This document shows positions 6,872-12,399 of a stretch of 12,399 nt of DNA, piece after piece (within the stretch, counting starts at the first letter, position 1; each line of letters opens with the position of its first letter). The stretch is taken from NCBI GenBank assembly GCA_029056365.1, contig JAIDBM010000336.1:1-12399 (forward strand), read 5' to 3'. The notes beneath the pieces were generated by a model, which was not told where the DNA came from, made no database searches, and worked only from the letters and a program-made list of their open reading frames with translations. The DNA is from Muribaculaceae bacterium (GTDB lineage: Bacteria; Bacteroidota; Bacteroidia; Bacteroidales; Muribaculaceae). The position numbers and the translations under genes were made by a program.

Positions 6872-6988
6872 ATGAAAGTAAGAGCATCAATCAAAAAGCG
6901 TACCTCCGACGACAAGATTGTCCGTCGCAAGGGACGTCTCTATGTGATCAACAAAAAGAATCCAAAGAACAAACAGCGTCAAGGATAA
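6872..6988 (+). CDS. rpmJ: Ribosomal protein L36 (bL36), zinc-free form
   Basis: This 38-codon gene reads M-K-V-R-A-S-I-K-K-R at the N-terminus, then K-I-V-R-R-K-G-R-L-Y-V-I-N-K-K-N-P-K and ends Q-R-Q-G. The fold signature K-V-R-A-S and R-R-K-G are those of L36. The three cysteines and one histidine that bind zinc in the classic form are replaced (there is no Cys at all), so it is a zinc-independent version. L36 is a small 50S protein contacting 23S rRNA. It marks the junction of spc and alpha blocks. The 26-nt gap upstream lacks a Shine-Dalgarno. Confidence 0.97.
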   Translation: MKVRASIKKRTSDDKIVRRKGRLYVINKKNPKNKQRQG

Positions 6989-6996
6989 TTTTTCAT

Positions 6997-7004
6997 TATT
7001 TTTG
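6997..7004 (+). promoter_or_regulatory. Putative internal promoter (-7 box) for rpsM
   Basis: TATTTTTG, followed by C, fits the Bacteroidota sigma-ABfr -7 consensus TAnnTTTG(C). It lies in the 43-nt gap between rpmJ and rpsM, with the ATG 27 nt downstream. A start of transcription around 7010-7013 would leave a leader of about 20 nt. No convincing TTTG -33 element is found at the usual distance upstream, where the sequence is still rpmJ coding. That lowers confidence. Confidence 0.45.
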
Positions 7005-7031
7005 CAAAGAAAATAATCGTATAAGTATAAT

Positions 7032-7412
7032 ATGGCAGTAAGAATCGTGGGAGTTGACCTCCCCCAGAACAAAAGAGGTGAAATCGCCTTGACTTACATC
7101 TTCGGCATCGGCCGCAGCGCCGCAAAGAGCATTCTCGAGAAGGCTGAAGTGGATGTCAACATCAAGGTTAAAGACTGGACAGACGCCCAGGCCGCCAAGG
7201 TTCGTGAAGTGATCGGCGCCGACTATAAGGTTGAAGGTGACCTGCGCAGCGAAATCCAGCTTAACATCAAGCGATTGATGGATATCGGTTGCTATCGTGG
7301 CATCCGTCACCGTAACGGTCTGCCCGTACGCGGTCAGTCGACCAAAAACAATGCCCGCACCCGCAAGGGCCGTAAGAAAACCGTTGCCAACAAGAAGAAA
7401 GCAACTAAATAA
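7032..7412 (+). CDS. rpsM: Ribosomal protein S13 (uS13)
   Basis: The 126-residue protein opens with M-A-V-R-I-V-G-V-D-L-P-Q-N-K-R and the I-F-G-I-G-R-S-A-A segment of the helix-two-turn-helix region. The diagnostic C-Y-R-G-I-R-H-R-N-G-L-P-V-R-G-Q-S-T block is followed by T-R-K-G-R-K-K-T-V and a lysine-rich tail that reaches the decoding site. S13 is in the 30S head and contacts L5 across the subunit bridge. It may be driven by its own promoter as well as by read-through from rpmJ. Confidence 0.99.
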   Translation: MAVRIVGVDLPQNKRGEIALTYIFGIGRSAAKSILEKAEVDVNIKVKDWTDAQAAKVREVIGADYKVEGDLRSEIQLNIKRLMDIGCYRGIRHRNGLPVRGQSTKNNARTRKGRKKTVANKKKATK

Positions 7413-7424
7413 CAGTAGAACACT

Positions 7425-7814
7425 ATGGCAAAGAAAACAGTCGCAGCTAAGAAGAGAAACGTCAAGGTCAGTGCAGAAGGCCAGCTTCACGTACACTCTT
7501 CGTTCAACAATATTATTGTGTGTCTTGCCAACAGCGAAGGTCAGGTTATCAGCTGGTCGTCGGCAGGCAAGATGGGCTTCCGTGGCTCAAAGAAGAATAC
7601 TCCGTACGCCGCACAGATGGCAGCACAGGATTGTGCCAAGGTGGCCTATGACCTGGGTCTCCGCTCTGTAAAGGCTTATGTAAAAGGACCGGGCAACGGT
7701 CGTGAGTCGGCTATCCGTACTGTAGACGGAGCCGGTATCAAGGTTATGGAAATTGTGGATGTAACTCCGCTGCCCCACAACGGTTGCCGTCCTCCCAAGA
7801 GAAGAAGAGTTTAA
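7425..7814 (+). CDS. rpsK: Ribosomal protein S11 (uS11)
   Basis: This 129-residue protein has a basic N-terminal tail, then H-S-S-F-N-N-I-I-V, the S-W-S-S-A-G-K-M-G-F-R-G-S-K-K segment and T-P-Y-A-A-Q-M-A-A. The C-terminal V-T-P-L-P-H-N-G-C-R-P-P-K-R-R-R-V is the universal S11 ending. S11 lies on the 30S platform near the mRNA exit. The 12-nt gap from rpsM means cotranscription. Its stop is followed by the longest gene-free stretch of the operon. Confidence 0.99.
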   Translation: MAKKTVAAKKRNVKVSAEGQLHVHSSFNNIIVCLANSEGQVISWSSAGKMGFRGSKKNTPYAAQMAAQDCAKVAYDLGLRSVKAYVKGPGNGRESAIRTVDGAGIKVMEIVDVTPLPHNGCRPPKRRRV

Positions 7815-8113
7815 TAATCAGTTAGAGCCGAAGCGGAGGGCATGCTCAGCTCCCCCGCATCAGGCTTTTCACTCTGCTTTCACTTTTAGTACCCAGCAAA
7901 CATAAACAACAAAGTATACTCGTCCACCGGCCAATACATCTGCTATCCAAGCGCTATCTTGACGACTGACAGGTAACCATAGACAAGGCGCCACGGCGGT
8001 GAATAAAAGACCATACTATCATCACCTCTCTATGGTCGCGGCTGCACCGCCGGGGAATGACCCTGTCACCGGCACGAGTATCAGATTTATCATTTAACTG
8101 ATTTTTAACAACA
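7815..8113 (+). promoter_or_regulatory. Structured 299-nt leader before rpsD
   Basis: No credible gene lies in this gap, far longer than any other in the operon. It holds a terminator-like hairpin at 7826-7869. Further on, GCGC (7951-7954) plus CTTG (7958-7961) can pair with CAAG plus GCGC (7984-7991). CGGCGGTG (7994-8001) pairs with CACCGCCG (8045-8052) and encloses GACCATA (8009-8015) paired with TATGGTC (8031-8037). Competing partners exist: ACCATAG (7976-7982) with CTATGGT (8030-8036), and CGGTGA (7997-8002) with TCACCG (8066-8071). Two alternative folds in one leader suggest a regulatory RNA for rpsD-rpoA-rplQ. S4 is the likely ligand by analogy, since it autoregulates its genes in E. 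coli and Bacillus. No TAnnTTTG promoter box was found inside. Confidence 0.6.
7826..7869 (+). terminator. Terminator-like hairpin after rpsK (possible attenuator)
   Basis: AGCC (7826-7829) pairs with GGCT (7863-7866), then across an internal loop GCGG (7833-7836) pairs with CCGC (7855-7858), and past one bulged A, GGG (7838-7840) pairs with CCC (7852-7854). A short run TTTT (7866-7869) follows. The T-run is short and the stem interrupted, so termination would probably be partial. Its place between rpsK and rpsD fits an attenuator that lowers read-through into rpsD-rpoA-rplQ. Confidence 0.4.
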
Positions 8114-8719
8114 ATGGCAAGATATACAGGTCCTAAGACCAAAATAGCACGTAAATTCGGCGAACCCATCTTCGGTCCAGACAAAGTGCTCCAGCGCCGC
8201 AACTTCCCCCCCGGCCAGCATGGCCAGAACAAACGCCGCAAGACTTCGGAATACGGAGTACAGCTGCGTGAAAAACAGAAAGCCAAATACACCTACGGTG
8301 TTCTTGAAAAACAGTTCCACAATCTGTTTGAAAAGGCAAGCCGTATCAAGGGTATCACTGGTGAGATTCTGCTCCAGCTTCTGGAGTCGCGTCTCGACAA
8401 TGTAGTGTTCCGTCTGGGCATCGCGCCTACCCGTGCGGCCGCCCGTCAGCTCGTGCTCCACAAGCATGTGACTGTGAACGGAGCAGTAGTGAACATTCCT
8501 TCTTACAGCGTTAAGCCCGGCGATGTAGTGGGCGTGCGTGAGAAGTCGAAGTCGCTCGAAGTAATCGCTGATGCTCTCGCAGGTTTCAACCACAGCAAGT
8601 ATCCCTGGATTGAGTGGGATGAAACCCTCAAGGCCGGTAAATTCCTTCACGTTCCCGCACGTGAGGATATTCCTGAAAACATCAAGGAACAGCTTATCGT
8701 CGAGCTCTATTCTAAATAA
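8114..8719 (+). CDS. rpsD: Ribosomal protein S4 (uS4), zinc-free form
   Basis: The 201-residue product begins M-A-R-Y-T-G-P-K-T-K-I-A-R-K-F-G, as in other Bacteroidota. It has the R-R-N-F-P-P-G-Q-H-G segment (residues 29-38) and an S4 RNA-binding domain around L-E-S-R-L-D-N-V-V-F-R-L-G-I-A-P-T-R (89-106) with H-K-H-V-T-V-N-G (116-123). The N-terminal zinc-binding cysteines of the C+ form are missing. S4 nucleates 30S assembly and is a known translational autoregulator in other bacteria. The long structured leader before it makes that role plausible here. The start context TTTTTAACAACA has no Shine-Dalgarno. Confidence 0.99.
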   Translation: MARYTGPKTKIARKFGEPIFGPDKVLQRRNFPPGQHGQNKRRKTSEYGVQLREKQKAKYTYGVLEKQFHNLFEKASRIKGITGEILLQLLESRLDNVVFRLGIAPTRAAARQLVLHKHVTVNGAVVNIPSYSVKPGDVVGVREKSKSLEVIADALAGFNHSKYPWIEWDETLKAGKFLHVPAREDIPENIKEQLIVELYSK

Positions 8720-8743
8720 TAACGCATAAAATTCTTAAGATCC

Positions 8744-9736
8744 ATGGCTATATTAGCATTCCAAAAACCCGATAAGGTGCTCATGCTGGAGGCCGATAAC
8801 TTCTTTGGCAAGTTTGAGTTCAAGCCTTTGGAACCGGGTTATGGTATCACAGTGGGCAATGCGCTTCGCCGCGTGCTGCTGTCGTCGCTCGAGGGTTATG
8901 CCATTTCGTCGATTAAAATCGATGGCGTAAAACACGAGTTTGATACTATCCCCGGTGTTAAGGAAGATGTTACGAACATCATCCTTAATCTGAAAAAGGT
9001 AGATCTGAAACAGGTCGTAGAAGATACCGACTTCGAGCGTTGTTCAATCACCGTTTCGGGCAAAGAAGTGTTCAAGGCCGGTGACATAAGCAATGCGCTT
9101 CAGGGATTCGATGTAATGAATCCGGAGCTCGTTATTTGTCATTTGGATCCGGGAGCGTCTTTCACCATCGAACTTACAGTCAACAAGGGCCGCAGCTGGA
9201 TTCCGGCTGAGGAAAACGAGACTCCCGGCGATGACATCAATGTTATTGCCATTGACTCGACCTACACCCCCATCAAGAATGTGAAGTACACGGTGGAAAA
9301 CTATCGCGTTGACCAGAAAACCGACTACGACAAGCTTACACTTGAAATAACCACCAACGGCTCCATACATCCGAAGGATGCGCTCAAGGAGGCTGCCAAG
9401 ATTCTGATTTATCACTTTATGCTCTTCTCCGATGAGAAGATCACTATCGAAAATACCGAGACTGAACAGAACGAGGAATTCGATGAAGAGATTCTGAAGA
9501 TGCGTCAGCTGCTGAAGTCCAAGCTTGTGGATATGGACCTGAGCGTACGCGCTCTCAACTGCCTTAAATCGGCCGAGGTCGAGACTCTGGCCGAACTGGT
9601 GGTGTTTAACAAAACCGACCTTCTTAAGTTCCGTAATTTCGGAAAGAAGTCTCTTACCGAACTCGAAGATCTGCTTAACAGCCTGAATCTGTCGTTCGGC
9701 ATGGATATTTCAAAGTATAAATTAGATAAAGAGTAA
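8744..9736 (+). CDS. rpoA: RNA polymerase alpha subunit
   Basis: This 330-residue protein of normal length is the scaffold for RNA polymerase assembly. The N-terminal dimerisation domain (residues 1 to about 232) contains L-E-P-G-Y-G-I-T-V-G-N-A-L-R-R-V-L-L-S-S (29-48). An acidic linker (about 236-250, rich in Glu and Asn) leads to the C-terminal DNA-binding domain with S-V-R-A-L-N-C-L-K (267-275) and N-F-G-K-K-S-L-T-E (298-306). Arg269 and Asn272 match the residues that contact UP-element DNA in E. coli. The gene lies between rpsD and rplQ, so polymerase and ribosome output are coupled. Confidence 0.99.
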   Translation: MAILAFQKPDKVLMLEADNFFGKFEFKPLEPGYGITVGNALRRVLLSSLEGYAISSIKIDGVKHEFDTIPGVKEDVTNIILNLKKVDLKQVVEDTDFERCSITVSGKEVFKAGDISNALQGFDVMNPELVICHLDPGASFTIELTVNKGRSWIPAEENETPGDDINVIAIDSTYTPIKNVKYTVENYRVDQKTDYDKLTLEITTNGSIHPKDALKEAAKILIYHFMLFSDEKITIENTETEQNEEFDEEILKMRQLLKSKLVDMDLSVRALNCLKSAEVETLAELVVFNKTDLLKFRNFGKKSLTELEDLLNSLNLSFGMDISKYKLDKE

Positions 9737-9742
9737 TCAACG

Positions 9743-10228
9743 ATGAGACACAATAAAAAATTCAATCACCTCAGCCGCAAGAAGGCGCACCGTGATTCGC
9801 TGCTCGCCAATATGACGATCTCGCTGATCATGCACAAGCGTATCTTCACTACTCTTGCAAAGGCTAAGGCTCTGCGCGTTTATGCCGAACCGCTGATCAA
9901 CCGCGCTAAGAACGACACCATGAACAACCGTCGCGTGGTGTTCTCTTACCTTCAGAACAAGGATGCCGTGAAGGAACTCTTCAACGAAATCGCCCAGAAG
10001 ATTGCTGACCGTCCCGGAGGTTATACACGTATCCTCAAGACCGGCAATCGTCTCGGTGACAACGCCAAGACTTGTTTCATAGAGCTGGTTGACTACAACG
10101 AGGCCATGCTTAAGGACGCCAAGAAGTCCGAAGGCAAGAAGACCCGCCGTAGCCGTGGCAAGAAGGCTGCCGCTGCCGACGCACCTGTTGCCGAGGCTCC
10201 TGCAACCGAAGAGAAGGCTGCTGAGTAA
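9743..10228 (+). CDS. rplQ: Ribosomal protein L17 (bL17) with C-terminal extension
   Basis: The 161-residue product starts M-R-H-N-K-K-F-N-H-L-S-R-K-K-A-H-R and contains the L17 core up to about residue 123, including T-T-L-A-K-A-K-A-L-R (36-45) and G-G-Y-T-R-I-L-K-T-G-N-R-L-G-D (92-106). E. coli L17 has 127 residues. Here a basic patch (about 127-141) is followed by an Ala/Glu/Pro-rich tail to the end, likely disordered. L17 lies near the exit tunnel of the 50S subunit. It is the last gene of the operon, with the terminator 17 nt after its stop. The gap to rpoA is 6 nt. Confidence 0.98.
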   Translation: MRHNKKFNHLSRKKAHRDSLLANMTISLIMHKRIFTTLAKAKALRVYAEPLINRAKNDTMNNRRVVFSYLQNKDAVKELFNEIAQKIADRPGGYTRILKTGNRLGDNAKTCFIELVDYNEAMLKDAKKSEGKKTRRSRGKKAAAADAPVAEAPATEEKAAE

Positions 10229-10245
10229 TTCGACAGACTTTATAG

Positions 10246-10282
10246 AAAACGCCGTCAGAGTGAAAATTCTGGCGGCGTTTTT
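10246..10282. terminator. Strong bidirectional terminator of the ribosomal operon
   Basis: AAAACGCCGTCAGA (10246-10259) pairs with TCTGGCGGCGTTTT (10268-10281) over 14 positions with one G-T wobble, closing a small A-rich loop. A run of five T follows on the + strand (10278-10282) and four T on the - strand (complement of 10246-10249). It sits between the convergent rplQ and the small - strand gene, so it can end transcription from both sides. Confidence 0.92.
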
Positions 10283-10313
10283 CATTTGTCTTATTCTGTT
10301 CCGGACAACATTC

Positions 10314-10805
10314 TTACCATATGTTCACGAGATTCGTATCCGGGGTAATTTGTATTTTGGCAGTCTGGTCGTGCAGATGCACCGTGCCGTGTGCTATGAG
10401 GTTTCTGGTGCCTTCATCGATAGTGGCCAGCTGGCAGCCGTACAGTACACCGTCTTTTCCATAGACCAGCAGCAGATAGTCGTACTGGCCTGTTGAATTT
10501 GGACACGTGTAGACTTCGGCGCTGAGCATAGGGTTGTATGCACCGATAAGTCGGTCGTCGGGAGTAATCTGACTTGCTATGTCAAGAATCTGTAGGTCCA
10601 GATTATTTGAGCCGGTAAAAGCGGTGACGTTGCTGACATCGCGGAGAGCATAGCCTCGTGATGAATCGATGTTGATTTCGGCCATCTGAGTTAGTTTCAT
10701 GCCAGTAAGTTGCGAAATGCGGTTGAAAGCTTCACGCGGTGTTATGGCGAAAGCGCCGGAGACGGCGGCGGTCATCATCATAAGAGAAAAAAGTATTCTT
10801 TTCAT
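10314..10805 (-). CDS. Small secreted protein of unknown function
   Basis: I do not recognise this family. The 163-residue product starts with a clear Sec signal peptide: M-K-R, a hydrophobic core rich in Leu and Met, and a likely cleavage after V-S-G-A-F-A (residue 20). There is no lipobox cysteine, so a periplasmic or secreted soluble protein is expected. The mature part of about 143 residues has two cysteines (101 and 124) that could form a disulfide, and a run of alternating hydrophobic residues around 108-128 suggesting beta strands. It lies downstream of the GH20 gene but is separated from it by a terminator, and it converges on rplQ. The start has no Shine-Dalgarno. That it is a real gene follows from the signal peptide, full length and flanking terminators. 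Confidence 0.75.
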   Translation of the reverse strand: MKRILFSLMMMTAAVSGAFAITPREAFNRISQLTGMKLTQMAEINIDSSRGYALRDVSNVTAFTGSNNLDLQILDIASQITPDDRLIGAYNPMLSAEVYTCPNSTGQYDYLLLVYGKDGVLYGCQLATIDEGTRNLIAHGTVHLHDQTAKIQITPDTNLVNIW

Positions 10806-10824
10806 AGTATCTGAGTATTTGATT

Positions 10825-10832
10825 CGAATATA
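10825..10832 (-). promoter_or_regulatory. Weak candidate promoter for the small secreted protein
   Basis: On the - strand TATATTCG matches the Bacteroidota -7 box TAnnTTTG at all but one position and lies 19 nt before the ATG at 10805. No TTTG -33 element is seen at the usual distance. The terminator of the upstream gene at 10868-10902 means a promoter is needed somewhere between 10806 and 10867. This is the best candidate there. Confidence 0.3.
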
Positions 10833-10867
10833 TAACGGAAGTCAGTGCATCAGAGTTTATATAAGGC

Positions 10868-10902
10868 AAAACCGCCGGATGTGCATCACACCCGGCGGTT
10901 TT
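10868..10902. terminator. Hairpin terminator of the GH20 gene
   Basis: AAAACCGCCGG (10868-10878) pairs perfectly with CCGGCGGTTTT (10892-10902), and an inner TGTG/CACA stem continues after one mismatch around a 3-nt loop. It begins 14 nt after the glycosidase stop on the - strand and ends in TTTT there. On the + strand it would give five T, but no + strand gene precedes it. It separates the two - strand genes. Confidence 0.9.
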
Positions 10903-10915
10903 TGACAATCTATCA

Positions 10916-12399
10916 TCATTTGAGAGTATCAAGCTTTCGGATAAAATCGTCCTCGTAGAGGAAGATCCAATCGGCGTCAGGTTTCAGAGCCGCCAGGTGC
11001 CTATGGTGATTCAAGTCCGCAATATAACCATTGGGAAGCTGCATGAACCGTGTTTTGCCATATGCGGCAATCAGTTGTCGTTTAGTCGCTGCGAATCCGT
11101 CGCAAAGTTCCTTTATACGCTCTTTTGCCTTCAAACGGCTTGCCTCGTCTGCTGCATTATCATAGCTTTCAAGAGCTTTCAGCAATGACGCCGGGAAAGC
11201 GAACAGCCGGTTGTTGGCGGCATATATTTCAAAGGGATATCTGTTGCGGAGCGACATATCGGCAGCATGCCTGATTTCAGATTCAAGACTTTCACACAGT
11301 TCAATCTGGGCGGCAGCTGAATCAAGTCTGGAGCGATATTTTTCCGTCCATTTTCCTGGCGCCGAAAAGTCCGGAAGGTCTATGAGTCTGTAATCGCGTA
11401 CCTGCCATGCCGGATTACGACGTCCTTCGCAGATCAGCGCAGTATCGAAGAATGTAGCCGCTGCTTCAAGCTTGTCGATGAATTCAGTTTCATTATCGTA
11501 CAGACCGAAATAGTTGCGCTCGAATGCTTTCTTGAAGTCCTCTGTGTCATATCCGTCCGGCCTCCACGAATATGCGCCAAGAGCCGCGAAACCACGCATG
11601 ACCGTAGCCCAATGGGGTGAACCGTCGTCCCAGCATGTAGCCAGAATCCCTTCGTCAAGCTTGTTTTCGACGGCCAGCCGACAGAAGGCACTGATATGGT
11701 TTATCTTGGAGCCGTAGCGTGGCATATACGGACTGCCTCCATCGGCAGCAGCTGTAGCCGCCATCACCCGCAACCCCTTGTTTTTGTACCACTCAAGCAC
11801 TTTGAGATGGGGGTAAATCGTAGGGTCATCATAATGCCAGCGCATGTATATGCAATCTTTCGGGAACATGTCAACCGCCTGGTCGAGCAAATCTGTGCGC
11901 CAGTTGTCATCGACCTCGCTGTCAGACAGTCCACCGTGGATTACCCACCAAAGATTGCCGTATTTCAAGGGCATGTCGTCCCAGAAAATCGGGGTGCGGC
12001 CATTCTCTTTTGAAAAAGCACACACCTTGTCGAGCCATTGCATCTGCAATTCAAAAGGTGTTTTGCCAGTGTCCTTGCAGCGTTGGTCTATTCCTATTTC
12101 ACTAATCTCATCACCGCCGATGTGTAGAAATCGTCCATGCGGCATCGCCTCCATGGCATCGCGGTAAAGGTCGAACTGCAGCAGATATGTTTCGGGATTC
12201 GACGGACAGAACTCCCAGTCGCTTTCCGGATTCTCGCGCAGCTCCCAGTGATGCTTGAGAATAAATCCTGCATGACCGAGCCCCTGTACAAGCGGGCTTA
12301 TCTCTATGTTGCGCTCTTTGGCATAATCGCTTATGGCACGCATCTCCTGTTTACTCATTGCATTAGGCGCCGCGCATTCAGGCCGCCGTTCATACCGCA
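10916..12399 (-). CDS. Glycoside hydrolase family 20, beta-N-acetylhexosaminidase-like (5' truncated)
   Basis: The visible 493 codons run off the right edge. The reading frame continues upstream of the Met at 12358 for 13 more codons without a stop (R-Y-E-R-R-P-E-C-A-A-P-N-A), so that Met is internal. Counted from it, H-I-G-G-D-E (residues 79-84) is the GH20 catalytic motif: Asp83 orients the 2-acetamido group and Glu84 is the acid/base. Also typical are Q-G-L-G-H (25-29), F-W-D-D (125-128), and T-C-W-D-D-G (241-246) with Trp265 near the end of the barrel. A helical C-terminal part of about 180 residues follows. Such exo-enzymes release GlcNAc or GalNAc ends from glycans such as mucin or host N-glycans. 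Exact substrate and export signal cannot be seen. Confidence 0.88.
   Translation of the reverse strand, partial: RYERRPECAAPNAMSKQEMRAISDYAKERNIEISPLVQGLGHAGFILKHHWELRENPESDWEFCPSNPETYLLQFDLYRDAMEAMPHGRFLHIGGDEISEIGIDQRCKDTGKTPFELQMQWLDKVCAFSKENGRTPIFWDDMPLKYGNLWWVIHGGLSDSEVDDNWRTDLLDQAVDMFPKDCIYMRWHYDDPTIYPHLKVLEWYKNKGLRVMAATAAADGGSPYMPRYGSKINHISAFCRLAVENKLDEGILATCWDDGSPHWATVMRGFAALGAYSWRPDGYDTEDFKKAFERNYFGLYDNETEFIDKLEAAATFFDTALICEGRRNPAWQVRDYRLIDLPDFSAPGKWTEKYRSRLDSAAAQIELCESLESEIRHAADMSLRNRYPFEIYAANNRLFAFPASLLKALESYDNAADEASRLKAKERIKELCDGFAATKRQLIAAYGKTRFMQLPNGYIADLNHHRHLAALKPDADWIFLYEDDFIRKLDTLK

Noticed and set aside
6826..7041. 71-residue + strand frame spanning the infA end, rpmJ and rpsM start
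   Set aside because: It overlaps rpmJ in another frame. rpmJ is a recognisable L36, so this frame is not coding.
7842..7889. 15-codon frame starting ATG in the rpsD leader (M-L-S-S-P-A...)
   Set aside because: It could be imagined as a leader peptide, but its ATG sits in the loop region of the hairpin, there is no start context, and nothing marks its residues as regulatory.
7913..7920. AGTATACT palindrome and TATACT as a sigma70-type -10 before rpsD
   Set aside because: There is no matching -35 and Bacteroidota use a different consensus. An 8-bp palindrome alone is weak evidence.
8105..8650. 181-residue open frame on the - strand across rpsD
   Set aside because: Antisense to a universally conserved gene, with composition reflecting the codon pattern of S4 read backwards.
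9737..10285. 182-residue open frame on the - strand across rplQ
   Set aside because: It lies fully antisense to the clearly coding rplQ and runs over the operon terminator. It has no domain or start signal, so it is a shadow.
10229..10915. Possible mobile element or attachment site at the boundary between the ribosomal operon and the - strand genes
   Set aside because: The inverted repeats here are terminator hairpins with T-runs. No integrase, transposase, tRNA or direct-repeat pair was seen.
12356..12358. ATG as the start of the GH20 gene
   Set aside because: The frame stays open upstream to the window edge, and the GH20 barrel would lack its first strands, so the true start lies outside the window.

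Overview
The window is the downstream two thirds of a bacterial S10-spc-alpha ribosomal-protein supercluster on the + strand, followed by two genes on the - strand. The gene order (L29-S17-L14-L24-L5-S14-S8-L6-L18-S5-L30-L15-SecY-Map-IF1-L36-S13-S11-S4-RpoA-L17) with map and infA between secY and rpmJ, A-rich translation starts almost without Shine-Dalgarno sequences, a TAnnTTTG-type -7 promoter box, zinc-free forms of L36, S14 and S4, and a flanking GH20 glycosidase all point to Bacteroidota, most likely a gut Bacteroidales. The fairly balanced base composition and protein style would suit Muribaculaceae, but family level is a guess.

Region 1 (1-6845) is the spc block: the 3' tip of rpmC, then rpsQ, rplN, rplX, rplE, rpsN, rpsH, rplF, rplR, rpsE, rpmD, rplO, secY, map and infA, all tightly packed. 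Two spots break the monotony: an 82-nt gap with two hairpins between rpsN and rpsH, and a textbook Shine-Dalgarno before rplF, which no other gene here has. Region 2 (6846-10228) is the alpha block: rpmJ, a putative internal promoter, rpsM, rpsK, a 299-nt gene-free leader, rpsD, rpoA and rplQ. It ends at a strong hairpin terminator at 10246-10282.

Region 3 (10229-12399) is unrelated and on the - strand: a truncated family 20 glycosidase running in from the right edge, its hairpin terminator, then a small secreted protein of unknown function that converges on the ribosomal operon and shares the bidirectional terminator.

The + strand genes together make ribosomal subunits, the initiation factor IF1, the RNA polymerase alpha subunit, the Sec translocon channel and the enzyme that trims initiator methionine from new proteins. 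The most interesting non-coding element is the 299-nt stretch before rpsD. It carries a terminator-like hairpin and, further on, two sets of mutually exclusive pairings, so it looks like a regulatory leader. Autoregulation by S4 is the obvious hypothesis, but the sequence alone does not show it. No CRISPR array, insertion sequence, tRNA or rRNA was seen.
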